Shown here: positions 1-7,643 of the stretch, piece after piece | Position numbering within the stretch: the first letter of the stretch is position 1 | How the letters are laid out: each line of letters starts with the position of its first letter | Translations under genes and position numbers: made by a program | Assembly: GCA_036171455.1 (NCBI GenBank) | Contig: JAVHRB010000066.1 | Span: 1 to 8,804 of the forward strand | From: CAIVSN01 sp036171455 | GTDB taxonomy: Bacteria > Patescibacteriota > Gracilibacteria > BD1-5 > UBA2023 | Direction: 5' to 3' | Length of the DNA stretch: 8,804 bases | The notes under the pieces: generated by a model | Databases searched by the model: none | Told to the model about the DNA's origin: nothing | Seen by the model: the letters and a program-made list of their open reading frames with translations, nothing else

Positions 1-23
1 CGAAATCACAAAGCGGTAGCCCA

Positions 24-41
24 CGCAGCAAGCTGACGGGG
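24..41. repeat. REP-like 18-nt repeat, copy 1
   Basis: The 18-nt word CGCAGCAAGCTGACGGGG occurs here and again, exactly, at 8766-8783. Its core CAGC-AA-GCTG can fold, with flanking CCC/GGG arms, into an imperfect hairpin with a bulged A. This copy has an A inside the left arm (CCCACG), so its outer stem is weaker than that of the other copy. The form (short GC-rich imperfect palindrome in an otherwise AT-rich intergenic stretch) is that of a REP/BIME element. The exact repeat is seen directly. The REP assignment is inferred, and no transposase is visible in the window. Confidence 0.7.
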
Positions 42-48
42 AAAAGAG

Positions 49-54
49 ATTATA
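49..54 (-). promoter_or_regulatory. Possible minus-strand -10 box facing out of the window
   Basis: A perfect TATAAT lies on the minus strand at 54-49. It would fire leftward, through the REP-like repeat, towards a gene beyond position 1. I see no convincing -35 at 15-18 nt, and no ATG follows inside the window, so this is only a candidate. Confidence 0.25.
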
Positions 55-58
55 CGAT

Positions 59-95
59 ATTCATACAGTAAAATTCCGTGGTACTGAATATGAAT
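59..95. other. Bulged stem-loop, 12 paired bases
   Basis: ATTCATA-CAGTA (59-70) pairs with TACTG-AA-TATGAAT (82-95). This gives 5 bp closing an 11-nt loop, a 2-nt AA bulge, then 7 bp. It sits between the REP-like copy and the palindrome at 96-115, upstream of the nucleotidyltransferase promoter. No clean U-tract follows on either strand, so it is not an obvious Rho-independent terminator. It could be an RNA 3' end structure of the gene to the left or a protein-binding site. Its function is unknown. Confidence 0.5.
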
Positions 96-115
96 GAGAA
101 CTTTTAAAATTTCTC
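96..115. promoter_or_regulatory. Near-perfect 20-bp palindrome, operator-like
   Basis: GAGAA-c-TTTT/AAAA-t-TTCTC is a two-fold symmetric 20-mer with a single mismatched pair and no loop, which suits a dimeric DNA-binding protein better than an RNA hairpin. It ends about 11 nt upstream of the putative -35 of the nucleotidyltransferase gene, a usual place for an operator. The symmetry is visible in the sequence; regulation is an inference. AT-rich palindromes also arise by chance. Confidence 0.35.
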
Positions 116-126
116 AAAAAAACCAT

Positions 127-154
127 TTGTTCGCCCGGTTAGTTCGTGTATACT
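127..154 (+). promoter_or_regulatory. Promoter of the nucleotidyltransferase unit (leaderless)
   Basis: TTGTTC (127-132), a 16-nt spacer, TATACT (149-154), then 6 nt (ttgcgc) and the ATG at 161. With this geometry transcription would start at or next to the A of the ATG, giving a leaderless mRNA. No Shine-Dalgarno-like purine run precedes the ATG. The same TATACT-N6-ATG arrangement is found at 6755-6769. Confidence 0.65.
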
Positions 155-160
155 TTGCGC

Positions 161-1036
161 ATGCGACATCCACTCATCCTCATGGCAGCCGGGGTATCTT
201 CTCGTATGAAGAAAGCGCTCGAACAAGGAGATTCCGACATATCCATCGACCCAAAACTCATCGAGGAATCGAATAATCTACCGAAATGTATGCTTTCCGT
301 CGGTCCGAACGGTACAAAATTTATCGATTATATTATCTGGAACGCGGTAAAATGAGGATTTGAAGAAATCATCGTGCTCTTGAATCCAAACGATTTGGTA
401 ACGAAAAAATACGTCAAAAAATTCGTCGAGGTTATGAAACTCAAAGTTCTCGTACATTTTGCTATCCAGTTTATTCCTCTGGGACGGGAGAAGCCGTGGG
501 GAACGGGAGATGCTGTTTTACAAGCACTCAATCAGTTTCCATTGAAAATGGGGGAAATGTATTCTATTTCCAATTCCGATAATCTCTGTAGTCGGGAAGT
601 TTTTCGTTCCGCTTATCTTGCCCAGGAAAATACCATCTATTCTTATGATACTGCGAGTCTGGGAATTAATCCAGCAGACCGAGTAAAATTTTGACTCGTA
701 GTCACGAATGATATTACAAAGAAAATGACGAATATTGTAGAGAAACCAAACTTGGATGAGATTATTATGCTGGAACTGGAACATACTTTGAGTGTGAATA
801 TAAACATTCTCACGCTTTCCTATTCGGATACGATTTTCAAACTGAAAAACTTGGAACCAAATCCTATACGCAACGAAAAGGAAGTCACTGATATTTTCCG
901 ACTACTGGCAATCGAGTGACGACTAAAATCTCAAATCATACACGAATCACTGCCTGACCTTACGAGCAAATCTGACATTCCCAAGGTTCAAAAGTATTTG
1001 GCGGAAAAGTATCCCGAATTACAAAATTATACATAA
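161..1036 (+). CDS. NTP_transferase-family nucleotidyltransferase
   Basis: A 291-aa protein when UGA is read as Gly (UGA at 353, 692 and 917, residues 65, 178 and 253). It looks like a GT-A fold nucleotidyltransferase, which transfers an NMP from an NTP to a phosphorylated sugar or similar substrate. The N-terminal signature is LILMAAGVSSRMKK (residues 5-18), the NTP-binding loop, followed by K42 in LPKCMLSV, a PWGTGDAV segment (112-119, compare GlmU-type GTGHA), a metal-site-like SNSD (137-140) and IVEKPN (192-197). No C-terminal left-handed beta-helix is present, so it is not full-length GlmU. The substrate cannot be read from sequence. The ATG at 161 is chosen over an in-frame GTG at 146 because the NTP-binding strand begins four residues in and TATACT overlaps the upstream codons. 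It is followed after one base by the S4 gene. Cytosolic. Confidence 0.85.
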
Positions 1037-1037
1037 T

Positions 1038-1253
1038 ATGAAACATTCCATTTCCATACAAGGCGAATATATCGAACTGTTTCGATTGCTCAAACTGGCC
1101 CGTATCGCTGAGACGGGAGGACAGGCAAAAGAGCTTATTCGATCGGAAACAGTAACACTCTGAGGCAATGTTGTACATGAGCTTCGCAAAAAAATCAAAC
1201 CCGGTGATACTGTTTTATGCGGAGAAGAGATTATTGAAGTCGGAGCGGTATAG
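1038..1253 (+). CDS. Small S4 RNA-binding domain protein (YbcJ/RlbA-like)
   Basis: A 71-aa protein consisting essentially of one S4 domain. The pattern IQGEYIELFRLLKLARIAET (7-26), then GGQAKELIRSETVTLGG (27-43) and KKIKPGDTVLCG, is the typical small bacterial S4 layout in which a helix-turn-helix-like core and a loop bind structured RNA. Residue 42 is the single in-frame UGA (1161-1163), at the turn where family members carry NG or GG, which supports UGA=Gly. Start: the preceding gene ends TAA (1034-1036), then one T, then the ATG. No Shine-Dalgarno is visible, so termination-reinitiation is likely. It probably contacts rRNA or tRNA, but no specific target can be assigned. Confidence 0.85.
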
Positions 1254-1291
1254 TAGAGACGATATCCTCAATCGATATAATTGCCAATACG

Positions 1292-1942
1292 CTACACTGT
1301 ATCATCGAAATCCATATCAGTCCGAGACTTTTCTAGAATCTTTCTGACTGCGGAATACGAAAATCCCTTTCTCAGAAGGAAATCCTGTATTTTTTTGGTC
1401 CCTTGAAGTGTCTGAGTTCCATGGTTCATATTCAATTTTCCAGAGCGGAAAATATTTTCCAATAAAACATTTTCATCAATTTCTTTGCACCGGACATGAA
1501 TTTTTTCGGTAAATTGCGGATATTTTTGTTGAAGATCCGATTCGATTCCACGGGGTCCAGTTCCTTTTTGAATCAAAAATTCTATACGCTTTTCGATAGT
1601 AGCAAAAAAGTTTTCGTAGTTATCAAAGCCTTCGAATTCAGATACTATAGCATCGATATCTTCTGGTATAAATTTTTTCTGACGTAAAGCATTTCTCACA
1701 TATCGCAATGATTTTGATCGGACAAGACAAGATTCTACAAAACTACGTATTTCTATGGCATCGGAGTGATAGGGATTCAATTGCTCAAGTACCTCGGCAA
1801 TTTTTGCAACATCGGACGATTTTCCAAGCAATTTTTCCAATAGCTTCGCACGGGAAACGCGGAATTTCCCCGTGTACCACAGGGCATACGAAAAAAGTCG
1901 TTCCATATCATATTCTTTTTTAGAGCTTGCAGTAACAGACAT
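1292..1942 (-). CDS. recX: RecX-like regulatory protein
   Basis: A 216-aa, mostly helical protein with RecX-type tandem three-helix repeats: ERLFSYALWYTGKFRVSRAKL near the N terminus, RYVRNALRQKKFIPEDIDAIV in the middle and KKIQDFLLRKGFSYSAVRKIL at the end (the family motif is an L-RKGFs-xxIrkvL helix pair). RecX proteins bind RecA filaments and modulate recombination and the SOS response. The ORF has no in-frame UGA, and all of its roughly 10 glycines use GGN. It lies directly behind rel: rel ends TAATAA, then TTG TCT ATG. I chose the ATG (1942); the TTG at 1948 is possible. The gene is in the same frame as rel. It ends TAG, 38 bp from the convergent S4 gene, with no clear terminator. recA, the usual neighbour, is absent. 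RecX families diverge strongly, so the role is known only by family. Confidence 0.75.
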   Translation of the reverse strand: MSVTASSKKEYDMERLFSYALWYTGKFRVSRAKLLEKLLGKSSDVAKIAEVLEQLNPYHSDAIEIRSFVESCLVRSKSLRYVRNALRQKKFIPEDIDAIVSEFEGFDNYENFFATIEKRIEFLIQKGTGPRGIESDLQQKYPQFTEKIHVRCKEIDENVLLENIFRSGKLNMNHGTQTLQGTKKIQDFLLRKGFSYSAVRKILEKSRTDMDFDDTV

Positions 1943-1951
1943 AGACAATTA

Positions 1952-4195
1952 TTAAGTCAGCCGTGTCAGCTGGGCTTCGCAAAATTCCGGTATGCCGAGT
2001 TTCATTCGTTCTACTAATCTTTCATAGAGATAATAATCTTCCTCATCGACAGAAACCAAAAGGTAAAGTCTCGCCTTCTCCCCATTCTCCCCTTCTACCT
2101 TTTGAGAAATTTCCTCAATATTTATGAGCATGAGATAGAAAATATCAGATAATTTTCTGAGGACTCAGATTTTATTCTCTACGAGGATTTCCAAACGCAT
2201 TTTGGTACTCTGAGTTGGAATATTTGACCAGTTTGCTGGAATAAGTCGGTCCAAACTGCCTTTTCTAATCGAACTACAGCTTACTTTATGGATATTGATG
2301 TTGAGCCGAGTAACGTAACCAACGACGGCATCGCCCGGTAACGGGTTGCAACATTCGGCAAAACGGTGTGCAATATTTTTCTGTCAACCGATAATGAGTT
2401 CGCCGAAGGCATGTTCGGATTTAGGAGCCTTATTTTCATGATCGACTGACTCGATTTTTTGGGGCAACGGCAGGAATTCTTTTTGTAGTTGTGGTGACAT
2501 CGCTTCGGCAATGGATCGTACAAGCGAGCTCGGTTTACGGGACAAATTCCCAATTTGAAGCAAAATTTCTTCTTTTCCTTTCGTATCCAAAATACGGTCA
2601 TCTACATGTTTAAGTAGCGTCATATCTTTGTCCAATCCTTTGCCATAATGCTTTTCCAAATACTCAGAGAGCATCATTCGTCACTTGATAATGAGAATTT
2701 CTCGTTGTTCACGGTTAATTTCAGAACGAATCACTTCTTTAGCTCGAGAAGTCTTTACGAAGGAAAGCCAAGTCACCGATGGACGACGGTTTTTATCGGT
2801 TACGATTTCGACTCGATCGCCGTTTTTGAGTATCGAGTCAAGAGGACAAACTTTCCCATTCACTTTAGCAACGGAGAGCCGGTTCCCAAGCTGGGAATGG
2901 ATAGCATAGGCAAAATCAACCGGGGTAGAATTTTTTGGCAGATTGATAACGGCTCCTTTTGGCGTAAATAGGAATATCCGATCATCAAACACATTTGTTT
3001 TCATCTCGCCCATGAAATCTCCATCCTCAATCTTATCGATGAGACTTTTGAGTTCCTGAACCCAAAAGATGTCTCGAGAAATCGTGGATGAACCATTTTC
3101 CTTGTAATCAAAATGTGCAGCAACTCACATTTCTGCTTGATGGTGCATCGACAGAGTTCGTATCTGTATTTCTGTCGGCAAACGGCGGAATTCTGGCAAC
3201 AATCCTAGTACCGTGGTATGAAGAGACTGATAACCATTTGGTTTCGGCAACGCAATATAGTCTTTGAACCGCTTTGGACTCGGCATATACTGATTATGAA
3301 CCAGACCGAGAAGTTCGTAGCAGTTAGCGATGGTTTCAGTAATAATTCGAAGGGCGAACAGGTCATATATTTCAACAACGTATTCATAACCCTTTCGTTT
3401 CATTTTCTTATAAATGCTGTAGGGAGATTTGATTCTCGCAGAAATTTCATAAATATGAATACTATTCGGACAAAGGATGGATAAGTGTTCGGTCGCTTTG
3501 GCGAGAAATAAATCTTGTTCCACTTTCATTTCGGAAAGTTCGTCCGTTATTCGTTTGAAATCTTCTGGATAGAGTACTCGGAAACATTCGGTTTCAAGGA
3601 TTTCCTTGAAATCAAATATACCAAGGCGATCCGCTATGGGCACGTAGATATTGAGTGTTTCCAGGGCAATTCGTTTCCGCTTTTCCGGATCCGGATGAAA
3701 CTCAAGCGTACGCATGTTATGAATACGATCGGCAAATTTTACCAATATCAAACGAAGATCCTCACTCATAGCAATGAACATCTTCCGCATACTTCAGATA
3801 TTGCGGTCTTCGCCACGATATCTCACTTTGGAAAGCTTTTCCATTCCAGATACGATATGTGCCACCGATGGACCAAATTCAGACTGGATTTCCTCAACGG
3901 TAATGGGGGTATCTTCGGGAACATCATGCAAAAAACAACTTTGTATCGTGACCAAATCCGGTTTGAGAATAGTAATAATACGTGCGGCTTCTGTCGGATG
4001 GATAATGTAGGGATCTCAGGATTTTCGGAATTGTCCTTCGTGTGCTTTACGCGCAAAATAATACGCTTTGTAGATTTCCGTTTCGACCGTCTCCCGCGAA
4101 ATTCACGTCATATATTCCGCGACCGTATCGATAATTTCTTCGACGATAATATCGACCTTGGTATAGTCGATAGGAGCGGTAATTTCTTGATTCAT
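1952..4195 (-). CDS. rel: Bifunctional (p)ppGpp synthetase/hydrolase Rel
   Basis: A 747-aa long RelA/SpoT homologue of usual length, restored by seven UGA=Gly codons (plus-strand triplet starts 4103, 4016, 3794, 3125, 2681, 2384, 2165). HD hydrolase domain: YIIHP (63-67), HDVPEDT (90-96) and ADRIHNM (155-161), all intact. Synthetase domain: KSPYSIYKKM (256-265), YDLFALR (277-283), RFKD (309-312) leading into NGYQSLHT (320-327), and EIQIRT (342-347). RFKD is the RxKD form typical of bifunctional enzymes, unlike the ExDD of monofunctional RelA. TGS follows at about 403-465, the conserved-cysteine domain CCNPLPGD with a later HKVSC at about 615-640, and an ACT domain at about 668-745. The UGA at residue 357 sits in AExGxAAH, where glycine is essentially invariant. 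It begins one base after the pheT stop (TAG-T-ATG). Stop is TAA TAA. Confidence 0.95.
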
Positions 4196-4196
4196 A

Positions 4197-6677
4197 CTAT
4201 CGGCGAAGGTAAATGGATTGCTTTTCGAGAATTTCGATGATAGAATTTTGCACTGCTTGGCAATCTTCATCGGTTATCGGCCTGAAAGCATCTTCTATAA
4301 CGAATGAAAAAGTAACAGACTTTTTATCTTTCCCAATCTTATCATGTTCGTAAACATCTGCAACAGAAAGGCTTCGGATACGCGGATCTACTGCCGAAAT
4401 ACGTTTGGCAACCTCTCCGGTACTCAATGTTCGATCGAGTAAAAAATTTAATTCGCGGGATATACCAGGAAATAGGCTCGGTGGCGCATACTTTTGAGAA
4501 GTTGGAATGACAGAGGAAAGCTCGGAGAGGTTCATTTCAAAATACCAAGCAGTTGCTGGAAGTTCAAAATCACGAAGTGTATTCGGATGAAGTGAACCAA
4601 AAACACCCAAAATATCCTGACCATGGACGTAAGTTCCTGAAGTGTTCGGATGGAGAAAGGGTAAATTCGACCCTTGTTGTATATCGACTTCTACATGGAG
4701 TTTGGCAAAAAGTCCGTCCAATGACGCACGAACATCAGAAATATTCCCGTTCGATATAATACCCGCGAGTTTTCTAGATTCGGCAACCACTCCGTCAATT
4801 TTTTGGAATACCTTAGAAATTTCGAAGAATTTTACGGAAGAACTAACCTTGAGATTTTCACGAGCATTCCGAAAGAGCGATGGTGCGAGAGATGAACGGA
4901 GAACTTTCGAATCTTGAGATTCGGAACGATCGACTGTTCCACTGAATTCAAAGAAGTCTGATGATAACGTGGCCAGTTCGAATGGAGCGTTTCATGCCTC
5001 AGAAAACCCGCATCCTACCAAGTAATTTTGCAAGGAGTTTCGTAATACAATATCATCGTTTTTCGGTACGATTCCGAGTACTCATGAAATCGGAGTTTCG
5101 TCGATATGATTATATCCATGAATTCGAGCTATCTCCTCAATCATGTCATTCGTGGACTTGATATCTTTGGTTGCTCGATGCGAAGGCACTACGACTTCGT
5201 AAATGGTTTCTACATTCTGATGAATATTTTGATTGGCTGATGATTCATTCGAAGGATAGAGCAAATCATACACCCCCTGAGTCTTTACCGGAGCAAATTC
5301 GAGATCAGATAATGTTTTGAGTATTTCATTTTCAGAGATTTTTATACCAATGCTCTTCTCGATTTGTGCATGCGTAAATGCCAAGGTACTATCTCGTAGC
5401 GGGGACTCATTCAAATATTCAGAATATCCAACTAGAGTTCCACCGACTTTGGCAAATTCTAAAAATTGAACCGCCCTACGAAGGGCAATAGGGGAAAACG
5501 TCGGGTCAAGCGACTTACCAAATCGCATGGAGGCATCGGAAGTAAGACTCAATCTCTTTGCGGTTTGACGAATTGAGGCAGCATCAAACACCGCGGATTC
5601 GACACAGATATTTTTGGTGGTTTCTGATATTCCGGTATGAAGTCCTCACATAACCCCCGCAATCGCAAGAATCTTTGTTGTATCTGCGATCACGATATCG
5701 TCTGGGATGAGATCGTAGGTTTTTCCATCGAGCGCGGTAACTGATTCCCCTACTCTAGCTTGTCGAACGATAATGTGTCATTCTATGGTATCAGCGTCAA
5801 ATGCATGCATGGGTTGACCTAATTCCATCATAAGATAATTCGTCATATCTACGAGAGCCCCATGACTCGAATGTCAGGAACGTGCCAATAGAATTTCTAC
5901 GCCAAGCGGCGATTGACGATTGGTGACATTTTCAAATTTTGCCAGGCAATAAGAGTGCACTTTGTCCGTTTTTATTTCTACCCGAGCTTTCGAGTCATCG
6001 GAAAGTTGAGAAATGAATTCAGACTCAATCCTATTTCTAGATACTCCAAATACGGTAGCGAATTCCCGGGAATGACCATAGATTCAAAAAAGCTCTGGAC
6101 GATGAGAAATATCGTCGTTATTGATTTCGATTATGGTGTCATCAAGCGGAATTTGCACCGTTTCCCCATTTGCTCCGAGAACCGGTACGGTCAGTTCGAA
6201 AAAAGGTTTTCCGACAATGGAATCGAGATACAGGGGGTCATACTCCAAATTCAAATCCATGATACCACCAGAGCTCGTATTGGAGAGTCAGATTTCATCA
6301 GCTCCGCACATCATCCCACGACTGATCATTCCTGCCATTTTGCGTTCACCTATCACGAAGTCCGGAGATAATCTACAACCTACTACCGCAACAGGAGTGA
6401 ACATTCCAGGATATACGTTCGGAGCTCATGTGAGAATTTGCTCAGAAATTCCATTACCAATAGCAAGTTGGCAAATCCATAGTTTGGAAGAATCGGGATG
6501 ACGTTCCGCGGTCAGAACTTTTCCCACTACTACCTGTTCAAAGGTAGCAGACGGTAAGCATTGATTTACCTTGGCGGTACGTTCAGAATATATATCAATT
6601 ATGTCTTGCAATCCATACTGTGAGCGAATAGCTGGCATATCAACAAACAATCCTAGCCAATTCAGAGAAATTTTCAT
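4197..6677 (-). CDS. pheT: Phenylalanyl-tRNA synthetase beta subunit
   Basis: An 826-aa PheT of normal length once eight UGA codons are read as Gly (plus-strand triplet starts 6426, 6288, 6084, 5874, 5778, 5646, 5082, 4992). Domains in order: start MKISLNWL; EMAP/OB-type tRNA-binding domain at about 45-150 (VVVGKVLTAERHPDSSKL, then CGADEIGL); B3/4 editing region with SHRPELFG (residue 198 is UGA) and ELGQPMHAFD near 287; GVMGG at 340-344; B5 domain at about 400-475; catalytic-like core with IEEIARIHGYN; and a C-terminal FDX-ACB anticodon-binding domain from about 735 (SLFPGISREL to the end). With PheS it would form the alpha2beta2 enzyme that charges tRNA-Phe, but no pheS is upstream: this is the first gene after a divergent promoter. 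It ends TAG, one base before the rel ATG. No Shine-Dalgarno is visible. Confidence 0.96.
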
Positions 6678-6702
6678 ACGACATTATTATCAAGTTGCCG
6701 GA

Positions 6703-6730
6703 ATTATAGCGAAAAAGAGATTGAGAGCAA
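6703..6730 (-). promoter_or_regulatory. Promoter of the pheT-rel-recX unit
   Basis: On the minus strand, TTGCTC (6730-6725), a 16-nt spacer and a perfect TATAAT (6708-6703), with 25 nt to the pheT ATG. A second AT-rich box (GATAATAAT, 6690-6682) lies nearer the ATG and could give a leaderless start, so two start sites are possible. The -35 sits only a few bases from the -35 of the opposite promoter, so the two units may be co-regulated. Confidence 0.6.
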
Positions 6731-6733
6731 AAT

Positions 6734-6760
6734 TTGGAATTGGGAAAAATCGGATATACT
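6734..6760 (+). promoter_or_regulatory. Promoter of the pilin-like gene (leaderless)
   Basis: TATACT (6755-6760) is followed by 6 nt (accctc) and ATG at 6767, the same geometry as at 149-163. The -35 is less clear: TTGGAA at 6734 with a 15-nt spacer, or TTTGGA at 6733 with 16. Transcription would begin at or beside the ATG. An in-frame TTG at 6734 would start translation inside the promoter and was rejected. Confidence 0.6.
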
Positions 6761-6766
6761 ACCCTC

Positions 6767-7123
6767 ATGATACATACTTTCAAAAAATACATCCTGGCTT
6801 TGGGGCTTCCTTTTTTGATACCGAACATGGTTTTTGCCGCGTCGGGAAACAATTGGTTAGGAGTAGACAACAGCGATCTCCGCAATGGGAATATTGGATT
6901 CGAGTCCATTCCCGGCATGATTTTGAGCGTTACGAATTTTTTACTGGGATTTGTTGGTACAATCTCTATGATTATGATCATCTATGGAGCAGTGAGAATA
7001 GGATATGGAGCCGTTGCTGACGACAAAGAAGCGGGAAAAAAGATTGTCACTGCGTGAATCGTCGGTTTTGTTATTTCCGTATCGGGATGGTTTATCATCA
7101 ATTTCGTAATCGATAATTTTTAG
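6767..7123 (+). CDS. VirB2/TrbC-type pilin-like membrane protein
   Basis: A 118-aa protein with one UGA=Gly codon (7055, residue 97). Positively charged N terminus and signal peptide (FKKYILALGLPFLIPNMVFA, cleavage likely after VFA near residue 24), a short exported segment, hydrophobic helix 1 (about 50-78, rich in G, I and M), a charged cytoplasmic loop ADDKEAGKK, and hydrophobic helix 2 (about 96-117). Signal peptide, two helices and a short basic loop is the layout of VirB2/TrbC major pilins of type IV secretion. Very similar small proteins are common in CPR genomes, often without a recognised full secretion system. No other secretion genes are in the window, so pilus assembly is inference. 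It ends TAG, one base before the next ATG, so the two are probably co-transcribed. Confidence 0.7.
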
Positions 7124-7124
7124 T

Positions 7125-7589
7125 ATGTACGAATGGATTGTCCCTGGGAGAAAAGACCACTCCCCTAGCTGGTATATGCTCGCTGGAATTTCTCTGCTTT
7201 CACTCGCTATCTGGTGAGCTATTAGCGGGATTTACGCATTGACTGTGGTAGTAATAATTATGGCAGGAGTGTATATTCTCCTCGAAAACAATGCTCCAGA
7301 AAGCACAAGAGCGGTAGTGAGTCAAAATGGTATTGGGGTTGGCGAAGTATTTTACGATTATGGAAAAATTTCATGATTCGAAGTAGTATACCAAGATGAA
7401 ACAGCACGTTTTATCCGGATATCTCTCAAAAAAAATAATCTCCGTACCATTGATATTCCAGTCGACATCCTTGAAAAATCTGATTTTACGGTAGGAGACG
7501 TGAGAAATTTTCTCCTACAATATATTCCAGAAGGCGAAGGAAGTGAATTAACGTTCTTGGATAAAATTATCGAAAAATTGTGATTGTAA
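7125..7589 (+). CDS. Two-helix membrane protein of a CPR-type family
   Basis: A 154-aa protein. Short N-terminal stretch with EWIVPG and an H-PSWY motif before two close transmembrane helices (about 17-31 and 36-53), then a soluble domain of predicted alternating beta strands (GIGVGEVFYDYGKISGFEVV, later IRISLKKN) and a C-terminal helix ending KLGL. Three UGA codons (7215, 7374, 7581) encode residues 31, 84 and 153. The last lies in a KLGL/RLGF-type tail that I recall from a family of small CPR membrane proteins (possibly the one called DUF5673); the family name is from memory and uncertain. Start: TAG-T-ATG after the pilin-like gene, with no Shine-Dalgarno. Under the standard code it would look like three fragments. 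A bidirectional terminator follows within 10 nt. Function unknown; adjacency suggests a role in the cell envelope with the pilin-like protein. Confidence 0.75.
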
Positions 7590-7597
7590 CTTTCTCT

Positions 7598-7628
7598 AAA
7601 AAATCCTCCGAATTCCGGAGGATTTTTT
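7598..7628. terminator. Bidirectional Rho-independent terminator
   Basis: Left arm AAAAAATCCTCCG (7598-7610) and right arm CGGAGGATTTTTT (7616-7628) pair perfectly over 13 bp around the 5-nt loop AATTC. Because the stem ends in A6/T6, each strand presents a GC-rich hairpin with a U-tract. It lies between the convergent ends of the membrane-protein gene (7589, +) and the azoreductase (7644, -) and can stop both. Confidence 0.93.
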
Positions 7629-7643
7629 GAATGAATCTCCTAT

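Noticed and set aside
94..276. 60-codon plus-strand ORF
   Set aside because: It overlaps the promoter and the start of the nucleotidyltransferase in another frame and shows no motif or start signal.
161..1036. Pseudogene or sequencing-error explanation for the broken nucleotidyltransferase, pheT and rel
   Set aside because: All interruptions are UGA, never UAA or UAG, and reading frame is kept across each one; decay or errors would give mixed stops and frameshifts.
1254..1291. Possible terminator between the convergent S4 and recX genes (ATATC/GATAT)
   Set aside because: The stem is only 5 AT-rich bp with no U-tract, too weak to call.
3515..4240. 241-codon plus-strand open frame opposite rel and the end of pheT
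   Set aside because: It lies antisense to well-recognised HD-domain coding sequence, has no recognisable motifs, and is a shadow of the minus-strand gene.
5913..6371. 152-codon plus-strand open frame
   Set aside because: Antisense to the PheT tRNA-binding and editing regions; composition is that of a shadow frame and no family is recognisable.
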